The notes under the pieces: model-generated
Database searches by the model: none
What the model saw: the letters and a program-made list of their open reading frames with translations, nothing else
What the model was told of the DNA's origin: nothing
In this document: positions 7,885 to 16,046 of the stretch, piece after piece
Position numbering within the stretch: the stretch's first letter is position 1
How the letters are laid out: every line of letters begins with the position of its first letter
Assembly: GCF_016862955.1 (NCBI RefSeq)
Contig: NZ_BONY01000086.1
Span: 1-39,430, forward strand
DNA length: 39,430 bases
Direction: 5' to 3'
Source: Rhizocola hellebori
Lineage (GTDB): Bacteria > Actinomycetota > Actinomycetes > Mycobacteriales > Micromonosporaceae
Program-made: the position numbers and the translations under genes

Positions 7885-8871
7885 GTGCAGGAGATGGCAA
7901 GCGATGTGTTGAGGCTGGTCCGCGGTGCCGGGGGAAAGCTGGTGGGAAACTGGCCCACCCTGCTCGCCCTGGTGCTGGCGGGCTTCACCGTCAAGCTCGC
8001 GACGCTGAAGCTGGCGCTGCTGGCCGGAGCGGTCGGCTGGGCGCTCGGAGTGGCGATTTTCGCCTTCACCGCGGCCGGGCTCGCCGCCGCGGTGATGTTC
8101 ATGTTTCGTTCACTCTTGCCAGGGCAGCCATGGCCGAAGTTTCCGATGGTGCTCGCGCCATTCCTGATGGTTTATGTTGCTACAGATCATTTTGATGGGT
8201 ACCTGATAGACCCCGCCCTGGAACGCCAGGTCACCATGGACGTGTCCGCGGCCGTGGTGCTCATCGTCGCGGTCATGTTGCGCTGGCTCATGCCGTTGTG
8301 GACGGCCGTGCAGGATCGGCGGTGGGCGGGCTGGGTGCGCACCGGGCTGGACATCTGCTGGATGTCCATGGTGGCGTTCACGATCGCGAGCCATCCGCTG
8401 TCGCGATGGCTGGCCGAGCTGACCCATCCGGTGTCGTGGCTTTTCAGTGCCGTGTTCACGGTCCTGCTGGTGCCGTTGGCCTGGCTCGCGGTGGGTGTGC
8501 TGGCGCTCGGTTTTCGTCCCTTGGATGCGCCTGAGCTGGTGCGAAGGGCCGGTGTCCCGCTCACCCTGATCACCTGCCTGCTCATCGTGGTGGTGCAGCA
8601 GGTGCCGTTGCTGTTGTGGCAGATCGAGCGGCTCGCCATCGGCACCCGCGACCCGGAAGCGTTCTGGCAGCCCATTACCGGGCTGATCGGTGCGGCCAAC
8701 AGCGCGATCGGTGTGCTGCTGGTGGTGTGCCTGGCGGCTTCGCTGCTGATCGCGTCAGGCGCCGACGAGGCGGGCGTAGCCGGGCAGCGCGGCGGCGCGC
8801 ACGACCCTTACCGCGACCGGTTTGGCGTCGGCGGGCGCGATGAAGAAGACGGTCACCTGGTAGGCATTTAG
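7885..8871 (+). CDS. Multi-pass membrane protein of unknown function
   Basis: 328 residues from GTG 7885, chosen because a TAGGCT -10 box lies 7 nt upstream; an in-frame GTG at 7858 lies upstream of the promoter and ATG 7894 is a weaker alternative. About eight hydrophobic segments are visible, for example WPTLLALVLAGFTVKLATLK, VLIVAVMLRWLMPLW, LFSAVFTVLLVPLAWLAV, LTLITCLLIVVVQQVPLLLW and SAIGVLLVVCLAASLLIA. No catalytic or transport motif is recognised. The last 39 codons (charged, glycine-rich) overlap the convergent gene at 8755-9297 by 117 bp. The membrane part ends just before the overlap, so the tail may be dispensable. Confidence 0.75.
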   Translation: MQEMASDVLRLVRGAGGKLVGNWPTLLALVLAGFTVKLATLKLALLAGAVGWALGVAIFAFTAAGLAAAVMFMFRSLLPGQPWPKFPMVLAPFLMVYVATDHFDGYLIDPALERQVTMDVSAAVVLIVAVMLRWLMPLWTAVQDRRWAGWVRTGLDICWMSMVAFTIASHPLSRWLAELTHPVSWLFSAVFTVLLVPLAWLAVGVLALGFRPLDAPELVRRAGVPLTLITCLLIVVVQQVPLLLWQIERLAIGTRDPEAFWQPITGLIGAANSAIGVLLVVCLAASLLIASGADEAGVAGQRGGAHDPYRDRFGVGGRDEEDGHLVGI

Positions 8872-9297
8872 CGCGGTGTCCTCGGCCGTGCAGGTCGGCG
8901 TGGGCATCTTCAGGTTGGCCAGCTCGTAGGGGCGGGTCCCGAAGAGGCGCCCTTCGCTGTCCTCAAGGGAGATTTCGCAGTCGGCCAGGTCTTTCTGGTT
9001 GTCCACCTGGATCTCGATGACGGCTCGCCAGGTCTTGAGATCGGCGGGCATTTTCAGCGGCTTGCCCGCCGTGTCGTAGAGGTCGGTGGTGGCCGCCATG
9101 TTGACCAGGCGAAGCCGGGCCTTGGAATAGCTGACCCATTCCGCGGGCGCGGCACTGACCCCGGCCTTTGGTTGACCATTGATCTGCTGGCCGTAGAAGT
9201 CGGTGCGGTCCAGGGCGACGACCGTGAAAGCGGCGATCGCGGGCAGCAGGCCGAGCAGGCCCCACATGTTGCGGCGGAAGAATCCGGGCTTTTTCAC
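8755..9297 (-). CDS. Membrane-anchored ectodomain protein, third gene of a coupled operon
   Basis: 180 residues. The GTG start at 9297 overlaps the TGA of the upstream gene (GTGA), which indicates translational coupling. Residues 1-30 hold KKPGFFRRN followed by one membrane helix (MWGLLGLLPAIAAFTVVAL), giving an N-in, C-out protein. The remaining 150 residues look like a beta-sandwich: KTWRAVIEIQVDNQKDLADC, SLEDSEGRLFGTRPYELANL, YQVTVFFIAPADAKPVAV. This order (a strand with V-x-V-x-N, 'D..GR.F', then a strand with F-x-V-P/A) resembles DUF4352-type immunoglobulin-like extracellular domains. Function unknown. The 3' end overlaps the convergent membrane-protein gene. Confidence 0.78.
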   Translation of the reverse strand: MKKPGFFRRNMWGLLGLLPAIAAFTVVALDRTDFYGQQINGQPKAGVSAAPAEWVSYSKARLRLVNMAATTDLYDTAGKPLKMPADLKTWRAVIEIQVDNQKDLADCEISLEDSEGRLFGTRPYELANLKMPTPTCTAEDTALNAYQVTVFFIAPADAKPVAVRVVRAAALPGYARLVGA

Positions 9298-10760
9298 GGC
9301 TTTACCTCGGTCGGGGCGAGCGTGGCCGGAGGCTGCTCGCCGGGGGCCACGGTCAGGTTGGGCAGCACGACCTCGGCCATGGCGTCGAGCGCGAGCCGGT
9401 CGGGATGCGCCGCGAAGAGCGCGGTCAGGCTGTCGAGCGCGTCCTTGGGCACCTCGAAGATGACTTCGCCTTCGATGGGGATGCCGGGCTGGAAAGGACG
9501 GCTGCCGTCGATGAGCGGCTGCCGGACGCGATCGGAGGCCAGATAGGTGCGGCCGGCGCGGTCGCGCACCGCGGCATAGCCGACCTGTGTCGGCTCATGG
9601 TTGGCGGCCAGGCGCACCCGCACAATCACCCACACCCCCTGGGTCGCCTGGGCGGCGCCCCCGGCCTGCAGCGAGGACGCGGCCCGGGCCGCCTGCACGG
9701 TGATGGTAAATGTCCGGACATCAAGGCTTTCGCCAGGTGCGCCGGCCTGAGCGAACGGGCGTTGCGACGAAGCCGGATCCGGCCCGAGCCATCTGACGCC
9801 GGCGCCGATCGCGACCGCGGCGGCGGCCATCGCGACCGCCCCGGCGACGGCGGTAACGCGCTGGCCGGTGCTCATCGGGGGGCGAGAAGCGGTGCGGCGC
9901 CTGGGTTGTGGTGCGGGTTTCGGCGCGGGTTTCGGCTTAGCCGCCGAATCTGACTTTGACCCGGACCACGGCTCGACGCTTGGCCAGCTGGCGGGCTCCG
10001 GGTACTGCGAGTCGGAGTTGCGGTAGTCCGTGCTGGTGTCCGGCCACCGCTCGGGCTCCGGGTAGACCGGCTTCTCGTCCGGCCAGCGGCCGAACACGCT
10101 GGTGGAGGTCTTGGGGTCAAGCTCGTCGCGGCTGCGCCGCTGGCGCTCGCGCTCGTATTCGAGGTCGGACTGGCGCTGGCGCTCCCGCTCGAACTCCTCC
10201 TCGAGCCGGGCCACTCGCGCGCGTTCCAGCTCGATCTCGCGTTCCAGCTCGGTGGCGCGGGCCCGCTCCAGGGCGGCCGTGCGTTCCAGGTCGGCTTTGC
10301 GCTCGCGTTCCAGCTCGGCTTGGCGCAGCAGCTCCTGCTCGGCCAGCCGCTCCCGGTCGAGCTCGGCCTGGTGGTCGCGATCGGCCTGCGCTCTGCGTTC
10401 GCGTTCCAGCTCGGCGCGGCGGGCTCGCTGTGTCTCGCGTTCCTGCTCCGCCTGGCGATCCAGCTCGGCCTGACGCTGTTTGTCCGCCGCGGATTTGCGG
10501 CCGAACTTGCGCTTCGGCTCCGCCGCGGGCGCGGGCTCGGCCGGCGCCTCGGGAACGCTCGCCCTCGCTTCCGGCTTGCGCGACTGGGCGGGGATGAAGT
10601 CGGGCTCGGGCGGGGGGCTGCCCTTGGACTTGCCCTTGAGTTTCTTGGCGGCCTTGTCGGTGGCACGAACCCAGCTGCCGTCGGGCATCTGGACCCACGC
10701 CTCCTCGCCGAACAGCGGGGCGCCTTCCTCAACCTCGTTGAGGCGGTCGTAGCGGCTCAT
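9294..10760 (-). CDS. Coiled-coil transmembrane protein with DUF4352-like ectodomain
   Basis: 488 residues from ATG 10760, which overlaps the stop of the upstream gene (ATGA); the frame stays open further upstream but that part is antisense shadow. Order of parts: residues 1-30 with WVQMPDGSWVRAT; a basic KKLKGKSKG stretch; residues about 85-245 an extremely charged Glu/Arg coiled coil with recurring E-R-E-R and AELERE units; a Pro/Lys/Ser linker; a membrane helix near 318-340 (VTAVAGAVAMAAAAVAIGAG); then an ectodomain of about 150 residues (GVWVIVRVRLAANHEPTQ, RDRAGRTYLASDRVRQPL, GEVIFEVPKDALDSL). The long coil would be cytoplasmic. The protein probably links an internal partner to the outside. 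No known family covers the whole. Confidence 0.8.
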   Translation of the reverse strand: MSRYDRLNEVEEGAPLFGEEAWVQMPDGSWVRATDKAAKKLKGKSKGSPPPEPDFIPAQSRKPEARASVPEAPAEPAPAAEPKRKFGRKSAADKQRQAELDRQAEQERETQRARRAELERERRAQADRDHQAELDRERLAEQELLRQAELERERKADLERTAALERARATELEREIELERARVARLEEEFERERQRQSDLEYERERQRRSRDELDPKTSTSVFGRWPDEKPVYPEPERWPDTSTDYRNSDSQYPEPASWPSVEPWSGSKSDSAAKPKPAPKPAPQPRRRTASRPPMSTGQRVTAVAGAVAMAAAAVAIGAGVRWLGPDPASSQRPFAQAGAPGESLDVRTFTITVQAARAASSLQAGGAAQATQGVWVIVRVRLAANHEPTQVGYAAVRDRAGRTYLASDRVRQPLIDGSRPFQPGIPIEGEVIFEVPKDALDSLTALFAAHPDRLALDAMAEVVLPNLTVAPGEQPPATLAPTEVKP

Positions 10761-11218
10761 TTCGTGCTCACCGCAATGGTGACCGGGGAACCGCCGGAGA
10801 CCTCCACGGTGACCTGGGTGGGCGGCGTCGCGCCGACCTTCTGCTCCCAGGCGAACGCCAGCTCCTCGGGCAGGCCGGGATGCAGCCGATCGATCTTGCT
10901 GCCGTCGCGTACCAGCAAAACGCCCGGCTCGGTGGTCACCAGCGCGTCCACTCCGGACAGTCGCAGGATCGAGGCGAGACCGGTGGCGCTGGTCTTGCCG
11001 GTGATCTCCACCTTGGCGCGCACGATCACCCAGCGGTTGGCCGGGTCGGCACGCTGCAAGGGGGGCAGGTCGGCGGCGACCGCGGCCGAGGTGACATCGA
11101 CATGCCATGGCCCCGGTGGGGGGCCTCCTCGTACCAGTGCGCCGATCAAGCCGGTCACCGCGAACAGGAGGAGCGCGCTGCCCGAGCCCCACCAGGTGAT
11201 CGATTGCTGCCGTGTCAC
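10757..11218 (-). CDS. Membrane-anchored ectodomain protein, first gene of a coupled operon
   Basis: 153 residues from GTG 11218, which has TATGCT 7 nt upstream (leaderless pattern); an ATG four codons earlier overlaps that box. A helix (SGSALLLFAVTGLIGALV) near residue 10-30 is followed by an ectodomain: WHVDVTSAAVA, NRWVIVRAKVEITGKTSA, LVTTEPGVLLVRDGSKIDRL, PPTQVTVEVSGG. The layout matches the ectodomains of the next two genes. The stop codon overlaps the next start, so all three are made from one message. Function unknown. Confidence 0.75.
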   Translation of the reverse strand: MTRQQSITWWGSGSALLLFAVTGLIGALVRGGPPPGPWHVDVTSAAVAADLPPLQRADPANRWVIVRAKVEITGKTSATGLASILRLSGVDALVTTEPGVLLVRDGSKIDRLHPGLPEELAFAWEQKVGATPPTQVTVEVSGGSPVTIAVSTK

Positions 11219-11225
11219 ACGGCGC

Positions 11226-11231
11226 AGCATA
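11226..11231 (-). promoter_or_regulatory. -10 box (TATGCT) of the three-gene operon
   Basis: TATGCT on the minus strand, 7 nt before the GTG at 11218. The best -35 position is not consensus. Confidence 0.4.
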
Positions 11232-11365
11232 CCGCCGCCAAACCGGGGGTTACTTATCGCTTCTTATAGATGGATATGCCGGAATTCTTAGGCTGTTGCG
11301 GACGGTTTGGCACTCCTAGTATGTGAACACCCTTCATATACCTCGCTCCCGAGAGGGGATCGCCC

Positions 11366-14300
11366 GTGCTCAGCAAAGTGACGCGGGCCGGAATGGCGCT
11401 CGTGCTTGTCACCACCGCCTTGGTGCTCGCACCTGCCTCGCCGGCTACCGCCGCCAGCGCCTACCTGCAACCCAACGACTACTGCCTCGATCAATGCGAC
11501 GACATCCTGCCGCCGGGGCAGAACGGCAACGCCACGCTCGCGGAAATCCTTGCCCAGCAAGCACTCGGCATCAGACCGGCGCACAACGCCGACCAGATCG
11601 GCAAGTACGCCAACCTGCTCAGCGCCTACACCGGGCTGACCGGCGAACAGATCGGGCAGTTCTACAACGACGCCGCCTTCGGCGTGCCCGCCTCGCAGGT
11701 GGAAAGCACCTCCTCGCCCCGCTCCGATGTGACGATCCTGCGGGACAAGGCCACCGGTGTGCCCCACATCTACGGCACCACCCGGGGCGGCACGATGTTC
11801 GGGGCCGGGTACGCGGGGGCCAGCGACCGGCTCTTCCTGATGGATCTGCTGCGCCGCGTCGGCCGGGGCAAGCTCACCTCCTTCGCCGGCGGCTCGCCCG
11901 GTAATCAGGCGCTTGAGCAGCAGGTTTGGCGCAACTCGCCCTATACCGAGGCCGATCTGCAGGTACAGGTGGAGGCCCTTCGCGTCTCCGGCCCGCGTGG
12001 CGCGCTGCTGCACAGCGACATCACCGAGTTCGTGGCGGGCATCAACGCCTACATCAACCGCTGCATGTCGGCGATCCCGATCAACTGCCCGGGGGAGTAC
12101 GTGCTCACCGGGCACCTGGACGCGATCACGGGAGCGGGCGGCCCGGAGCCGTTCACCATCACCGACATCGTCTCGATCAGCGGCGTGGTCGGCGGGCTCT
12201 TCGGCGGCGGGGGCGGCAACGAGATGCGCTCCGCGCTGGTGCGCCTGGAGGCCCAGGCCAAGTACGGCACCGTCGTCGGTGACCAGGTGTGGCGCGCCTT
12301 CCGAGAGCAGAACGACCCCGAGACCGTGCTGACTTTGCACAACGGCCAGTCCTTCCCATACGGCCAGACTCCGGCCGCCGCCTCCGGCGTGGCCCTGCCC
12401 GATCGGGGGACGGCATCGCCGGTCCCGGTGGTGTTCAACCGAAGTGGGTCGGCCGGCACCCCGATCACCTCACCTGAGGAGCGCGGGATTCTGCCGAACC
12501 TGAACATCGGCCCGGAAAGCCGCCGGGGCATGTCCAACGCCATGGTGGTCTCCGGCGCGCACACCGCCACCGGCAACCCGATCGCCGTCTTCGGGCCGCA
12601 GACCGCCTACTTCTCGCCGCAGCTGCTCCTGCTGCAAGAGCTGCAAGGCCCGGGGATCAGCGCCCGCGGCGCGTCCTTCGCCGGGGTGAACCTCTATGTC
12701 CAGCTGGGCCGCGGCCAGGACTACGCGTGGAGCGCCACCTCGGCCGGCCAGGACATCACCGACACCTACTCCGTTGAACTGTGCGGTGACATCAACAGCA
12801 CCGTCTACCGCTTCCGTGGCGTGTGCACGCCGATGGAGCAGCTGCGCCAGGACAACGCGTGGACGCCGACGCTGGCCGACTCCACCCCGGCCGGGTCCTA
12901 CTCGCTGATCACCTACCGCACCAAGTACGGCCTCGTGCTGTGGCGCGGCCTGGTCAACGGGGTGCCCACCGCTTTCACCTCGCTGCGTTCCACGTACCGG
13001 CACGAGGCGGACTCGGCGCTCGGGTTCCAGATGTTCAACGATCCGGCGCAGATGGGCACCGCGGCGGCCTTCGTCACCTCGGCCAGCAACGTCGGCTACG
13101 CGTTCAACTGGTTCTACGTGAACTCGGCCGAGGCGGCCTACTTCAACTCCGGCTCCAACCCGGTGCGGCCCAGCCACGTCGACCCGAACCTGCCCATCGC
13201 GGCCACCGCGGCCAACGAATGGGTGGGCTGGAACCCGGACAACAACACCGCCTCCTACACGCCCACCTCGGCGCATCCCCAGGCGGTGAACCAGGACTAC
13301 TTCATTTCGTGGAACAACAAGCAGGCCAAGGATTACAGTGCCGCGGACGGGAATTTCAGCTTCGGCCCGGTACACCGTGGCGACATGCTCGACAAGGCGG
13401 TGAAGGCGGCCATCGCCGGTGGGCAGAAGCTCGACCGGGCGGGCGTGGTCAAACTCGTCGAAGCCGCGGCGCACGAGGATCTGCGGGCCACCCACGATCT
13501 CGGGTTGCTGCTGCAGGTGATCACCTCCCAGCCGGTGACCGACCCGGCGCAGGCCGACGCGGTCGCCAAACTGCAGGCCTGGCTCGCCAACGGCGGGCAC
13601 CGCACCGAGACCGGCGCGGGAAGTCACGTCTACCGCGACGCCGACGCCATCCGCATCCTGGACGCCTGGTGGCCACGGCTCGTCGACGGAATGTTCCGTC
13701 CCTCGCTGGGCGACAGCCTGTTCGCCTCCCTGGCGGGCGCCATTCAGATCGACGAGGCACCTTCCGATCACGGCCAGCCGCACAAGGGATCCTCGTTCCA
13801 GACCGGCTGGTGGGGTTACGTTTCCAAGGATCTGCGTTCGGTACTGGGTCAGCCGGTAGCCGGCCCGCTGGCCGCGACCTATTGCGGCGCAGGCAATCTG
13901 GCCGCTTGCCGGTCGGTGCTGCTGAGCACGCTGGCGACGGCCGCGGCCGTGCCGGCGAGCCAGGTGTATCCCGGTGACGGTGACTGCGCGGCGGGCGACC
14001 AGTGGTGCGCGGACACGATCATCCACTCGGCGCTGGGCGGAATCGGCCAGGACCCGATCAGCTGGCAGAACCGCCCGACCTACCAACAGGTCGTGCAGTT
14101 CCCGGCCCGGCGTGGGGACAACATAGCCAACCTTGCTCACAACAAGACCGCCACCGCTTCCAGCACCCAGTTCCTGACCAGCCTCACGCCGAACAAGGCG
14201 GTCGACGCCAACGACGGCAGCCGCTGGGGCAGCTCGTTCAGCAACAACCAATGGATCAAGGTGGATCTGGGTTCGGCGCAGACGGTCGGCCGGGTGATCC

Positions 14301-14515
14301 TCAACTGGGAGTCGGCCTACGGCCGGTCGTACCGCATCGAGGTGTCAAACGACAACACCAACTGGACGACGGTCTTCTCGACCACCGCGGGCAACGGCGG
14401 GACAGACAACATCTCCTTCGCCCCGGTCAGCGCCCGCTATGTGCGCATGTTCGGCCTGACCCGGGCGACGTCCTACGGATTCTCCCTCTACGAGTTCGAC
14501 ATCTACGCCAAGTAA
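11366..14515 (+). CDS. Secreted penicillin-acylase-family amidase with C-terminal F5/8 (discoidin) domain
   Basis: 1049 residues, GTG start with GAGAGGGG upstream and a Sec signal peptide (about 1-30, APASPATAASA). Residues about 30-125 are an extension of unknown role. The Ntn-hydrolase core follows: DVTILRDKATGVPHIYGTT in the alpha chain, and RRGMSNAMVVSGAHTATG, in which Ser390 would become the N-terminal nucleophile of the beta chain after self-cleavage. VQLGRGQDYAWSATSAGQDI is also typical of the family. Members cleave amide bonds in penicillins, acyl-homoserine lactones or lipopeptides. Residues about 920-1049 (NLAHNKTATASST, WIKVDLGSAQTVGRVILNWE, ARYVRMFG) form an F5/8 type C carbohydrate- or surface-binding domain. 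The substrate is not determined. Confidence 0.92.
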   Translation: MLSKVTRAGMALVLVTTALVLAPASPATAASAYLQPNDYCLDQCDDILPPGQNGNATLAEILAQQALGIRPAHNADQIGKYANLLSAYTGLTGEQIGQFYNDAAFGVPASQVESTSSPRSDVTILRDKATGVPHIYGTTRGGTMFGAGYAGASDRLFLMDLLRRVGRGKLTSFAGGSPGNQALEQQVWRNSPYTEADLQVQVEALRVSGPRGALLHSDITEFVAGINAYINRCMSAIPINCPGEYVLTGHLDAITGAGGPEPFTITDIVSISGVVGGLFGGGGGNEMRSALVRLEAQAKYGTVVGDQVWRAFREQNDPETVLTLHNGQSFPYGQTPAAASGVALPDRGTASPVPVVFNRSGSAGTPITSPEERGILPNLNIGPESRRGMSNAMVVSGAHTATGNPIAVFGPQTAYFSPQLLLLQELQGPGISARGASFAGVNLYVQLGRGQDYAWSATSAGQDITDTYSVELCGDINSTVYRFRGVCTPMEQLRQDNAWTPTLADSTPAGSYSLITYRTKYGLVLWRGLVNGVPTAFTSLRSTYRHEADSALGFQMFNDPAQMGTAAAFVTSASNVGYAFNWFYVNSAEAAYFNSGSNPVRPSHVDPNLPIAATAANEWVGWNPDNNTASYTPTSAHPQAVNQDYFISWNNKQAKDYSAADGNFSFGPVHRGDMLDKAVKAAIAGGQKLDRAGVVKLVEAAAHEDLRATHDLGLLLQVITSQPVTDPAQADAVAKLQAWLANGGHRTETGAGSHVYRDADAIRILDAWWPRLVDGMFRPSLGDSLFASLAGAIQIDEAPSDHGQPHKGSSFQTGWWGYVSKDLRSVLGQPVAGPLAATYCGAGNLAACRSVLLSTLATAAAVPASQVYPGDGDCAAGDQWCADTIIHSALGGIGQDPISWQNRPTYQQVVQFPARRGDNIANLAHNKTATASSTQFLTSLTPNKAVDANDGSRWGSSFSNNQWIKVDLGSAQTVGRVILNWESAYGRSYRIEVSNDNTNWTTVFSTTAGNGGTDNISFAPVSARYVRMFGLTRATSYGFSLYEFDIYAK

Positions 14516-14532
14516 ACCTAGGCAACTTCACG

Positions 14533-14560
14533 GTGGGGCCGGCGCGACCGCCGGCCCCAC
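14533..14560. terminator. Bidirectional terminator between convergent genes
   Basis: Perfect 11-bp stem GTGGGGCCGGC (14533-14543) and its complement (14550-14560) with a 6-nt loop. It lies 17 bp after the acylase stop and 3 bp after the end of the convergent hydrolase gene. Confidence 0.85.
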
Positions 14561-14563
14561 TTC

Positions 14564-15406
14564 TCACGCGGTGTGGCGCGCGATGGCTGTCACCACGGTG
14601 TCCCATGTGGATGGTGGTGGCGCCTGGTGTCCCACGCCGTCGAGCAGAAGCAGGCGCGCACCGGTGATTTCGCGGGCGAGCGCTTCGCCGTGGCCGGGTG
14701 GAAAGAACGGGTCTTCGGTGCCGTGGATGACCAACGTCGGCGCGCTCACCTCGGCGAGCCGGGGGCGCACCTCCTCGCCCCCTTCGAGCAGCCAATGGTT
14801 CTTCGCGCTGGACTCCACGTTGACCGTGCGGGCGACCACCAGCTGCGCCACCGCGCGCGCCTGCGCCTCGTCGAAGGATTTCGGCCCGGCGTAAGGGCGC
14901 TCGCTTTCCACGAGATAGTCGGCGACCGCCGCCGGGTCGGCCCAATCCGGCTCGGGCAACGGGTTTTCGAAGGCCTCCCGGATTCGCTTGGCGGGCGGCG
15001 GGAGGTCGCCGGCCGGGCCGGGGCTGGTGGACATAAGCGTCAATGTCGCCACCTTCTCCGGCTGGTGCACCGCGAGATATTGGGCGATGCCACCGCCCAT
15101 GGAGAGGCCGACCAGATGCGCTCGGCCACCGCTGAGCGCATCGATCAAACCGGCGGCATCGGCGGCGAGATCGGGCCCGGTGTAACCGGGTGCGCCGGGA
15201 GGGTAGCTTGTTGAGCGCCCGGTGTCACGATGGTCATACCGGATGACCTGACGGCCCTGGGCGGCAAGGAGCTCGCAGAGCCGCGGGCTCCACAGGTCCA
15301 TGGAACAGGCGGCGCCACCGATCAGCAGGATCGCCGGTGACCGCGGTTCCCCGAAGGATTCGACGCACAACTCGGCTCCGTTGACGGCCACCATCTGCTC
15401 AGGCAT
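14564..15406 (-). CDS. Alpha/beta-hydrolase
   Basis: 280 residues from ATG 15406, supported by a TAGGGT -10 box 7 nt upstream; the frame remains open further up but that is shadow. The alpha/beta-hydrolase fold is clear: oxyanion-hole strand AILLIGGAACSMDLW, RQVIRYDHRDTGRS, nucleophile elbow GLSMGGG with Ser102, acid Asp in VIHGTEDPFFPPGHG, and His in LLLDGVGHQAPP. The sequence type resembles TAP- and haloalkane/ester-hydrolase-like members in which no cofactor is needed. Cytoplasmic. Only 24 bp separate its start from the divergent membrane gene. Substrate unknown. Confidence 0.9.
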   Translation of the reverse strand: MPEQMVAVNGAELCVESFGEPRSPAILLIGGAACSMDLWSPRLCELLAAQGRQVIRYDHRDTGRSTSYPPGAPGYTGPDLAADAAGLIDALSGGRAHLVGLSMGGGIAQYLAVHQPEKVATLTLMSTSPGPAGDLPPPAKRIREAFENPLPEPDWADPAAVADYLVESERPYAGPKSFDEAQARAVAQLVVARTVNVESSAKNHWLLEGGEEVRPRLAEVSAPTLVIHGTEDPFFPPGHGEALAREITGARLLLLDGVGHQAPPPSTWDTVVTAIARHTA

Positions 15407-15413
15407 GGCACCA

Positions 15414-15419
15414 ACCCTA
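15414..15419 (-). promoter_or_regulatory. -10 box (TAGGGT) of the alpha/beta-hydrolase gene
   Basis: TAGGGT on the minus strand, 7 nt from the ATG at 15406. It directly abuts the ribosome-binding site (AGGAG, 15422-15426) of the divergent gene. Confidence 0.55.
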
Positions 15420-15430
15420 TTAGGAGACAC

Positions 15431-15961
15431 ATGGCTTCCACCGACCGGCGGTCGCGTCGCAGTTTCGGGCTCACCGCTCTTTTCCTGGGGTTCTTCGGAG
15501 CAGGCTGGCTCAGCTGGGCACAGGCCGCACCTCCGCTGGGCACCTGGCTGAGCGTCCTTGCCTGGGTGTCGCTGGCCACCGCCGCGGCCGGGGCGGTGAT
15601 CGGTTTCCGCAGCCCGGGCGGGCAGGATCAGGTGGACGGACGCCGCTACGGCATCATCGTCGGGGTCGAGTTCGCGGCTTGCGGCCTGGGTGCGGTGGCG
15701 CTGGGCGCGACCGGGCAGAGCGAGTTCATTCCGGTGTGGATATGTCTCGTGGTGGGCGTGCACTTCTTCCCGCTCGCGCCCGCATTGCATGATCCACTAT
15801 TGGTGCCGCTGGGGGTGGCCATGTGCGCGGTGGCCGTGGCCGGTCTAGTGGTGGCCCTGGCCTCGTCGGTGAACGCGAGCGTGGTGGTGGGGACGGGAGC
15901 CGGGCTGCTTCTCGCGGGCTACGCGGTGATGGCGCTGGGCAAAGCCGTGGCAAGACCCTAA
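15431..15961 (+). CDS. Six-helix membrane protein of unknown function
   Basis: 176 residues, ATG start with AGGAG upstream. Six hydrophobic segments fill nearly the whole chain: [97 protein letters not shown] and [20 protein letters not shown]. The only polar surroundings of note are GVHFFPLA with an in-membrane His and the short loop [14 protein letters not shown]. No family is recognised. It diverges from the alpha/beta-hydrolase gene, so its promoter must lie inside the start of that gene. Confidence 0.8.
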   Translation: MASTDRRSRRSFGLTALFLGFFGAGWLSWAQAAPPLGTWLSVLAWVSLATAAAGAVIGFRSPGGQDQVDGRRYGIIVGVEFAACGLGAVALGATGQSEFIPVWICLVVGVHFFPLAPALHDPLLVPLGVAMCAVAVAGLVVALASSVNASVVVGTGAGLLLAGYAVMALGKAVARP

Positions 15962-15972
15962 AATTTCAGGCA

Positions 15973-16001
15973 TTCACAATCATCGCTGTGCGGCTTATCC
16001 T
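15973..16001 (+). promoter_or_regulatory. Promoter TTCACA-17-TATCCT of the M28 peptidase
   Basis: TTCACA (15973-15978), 17-bp spacer, TATCCT (15996-16001), about 45 nt before the start. This is a leadered gene with a standard vegetative-type promoter. Confidence 0.6.
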
Positions 16002-16046
16002 GCGGCTGCGGGCTACCCCCGTCCTTTCCCCGTGAGGAGTACGGCG

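Noticed and set aside
12470-14251. Long minus-strand open frame of 593 codons
   Set aside because: Antisense to the acylase gene, which has clear catalytic motifs; the minus frame has none.
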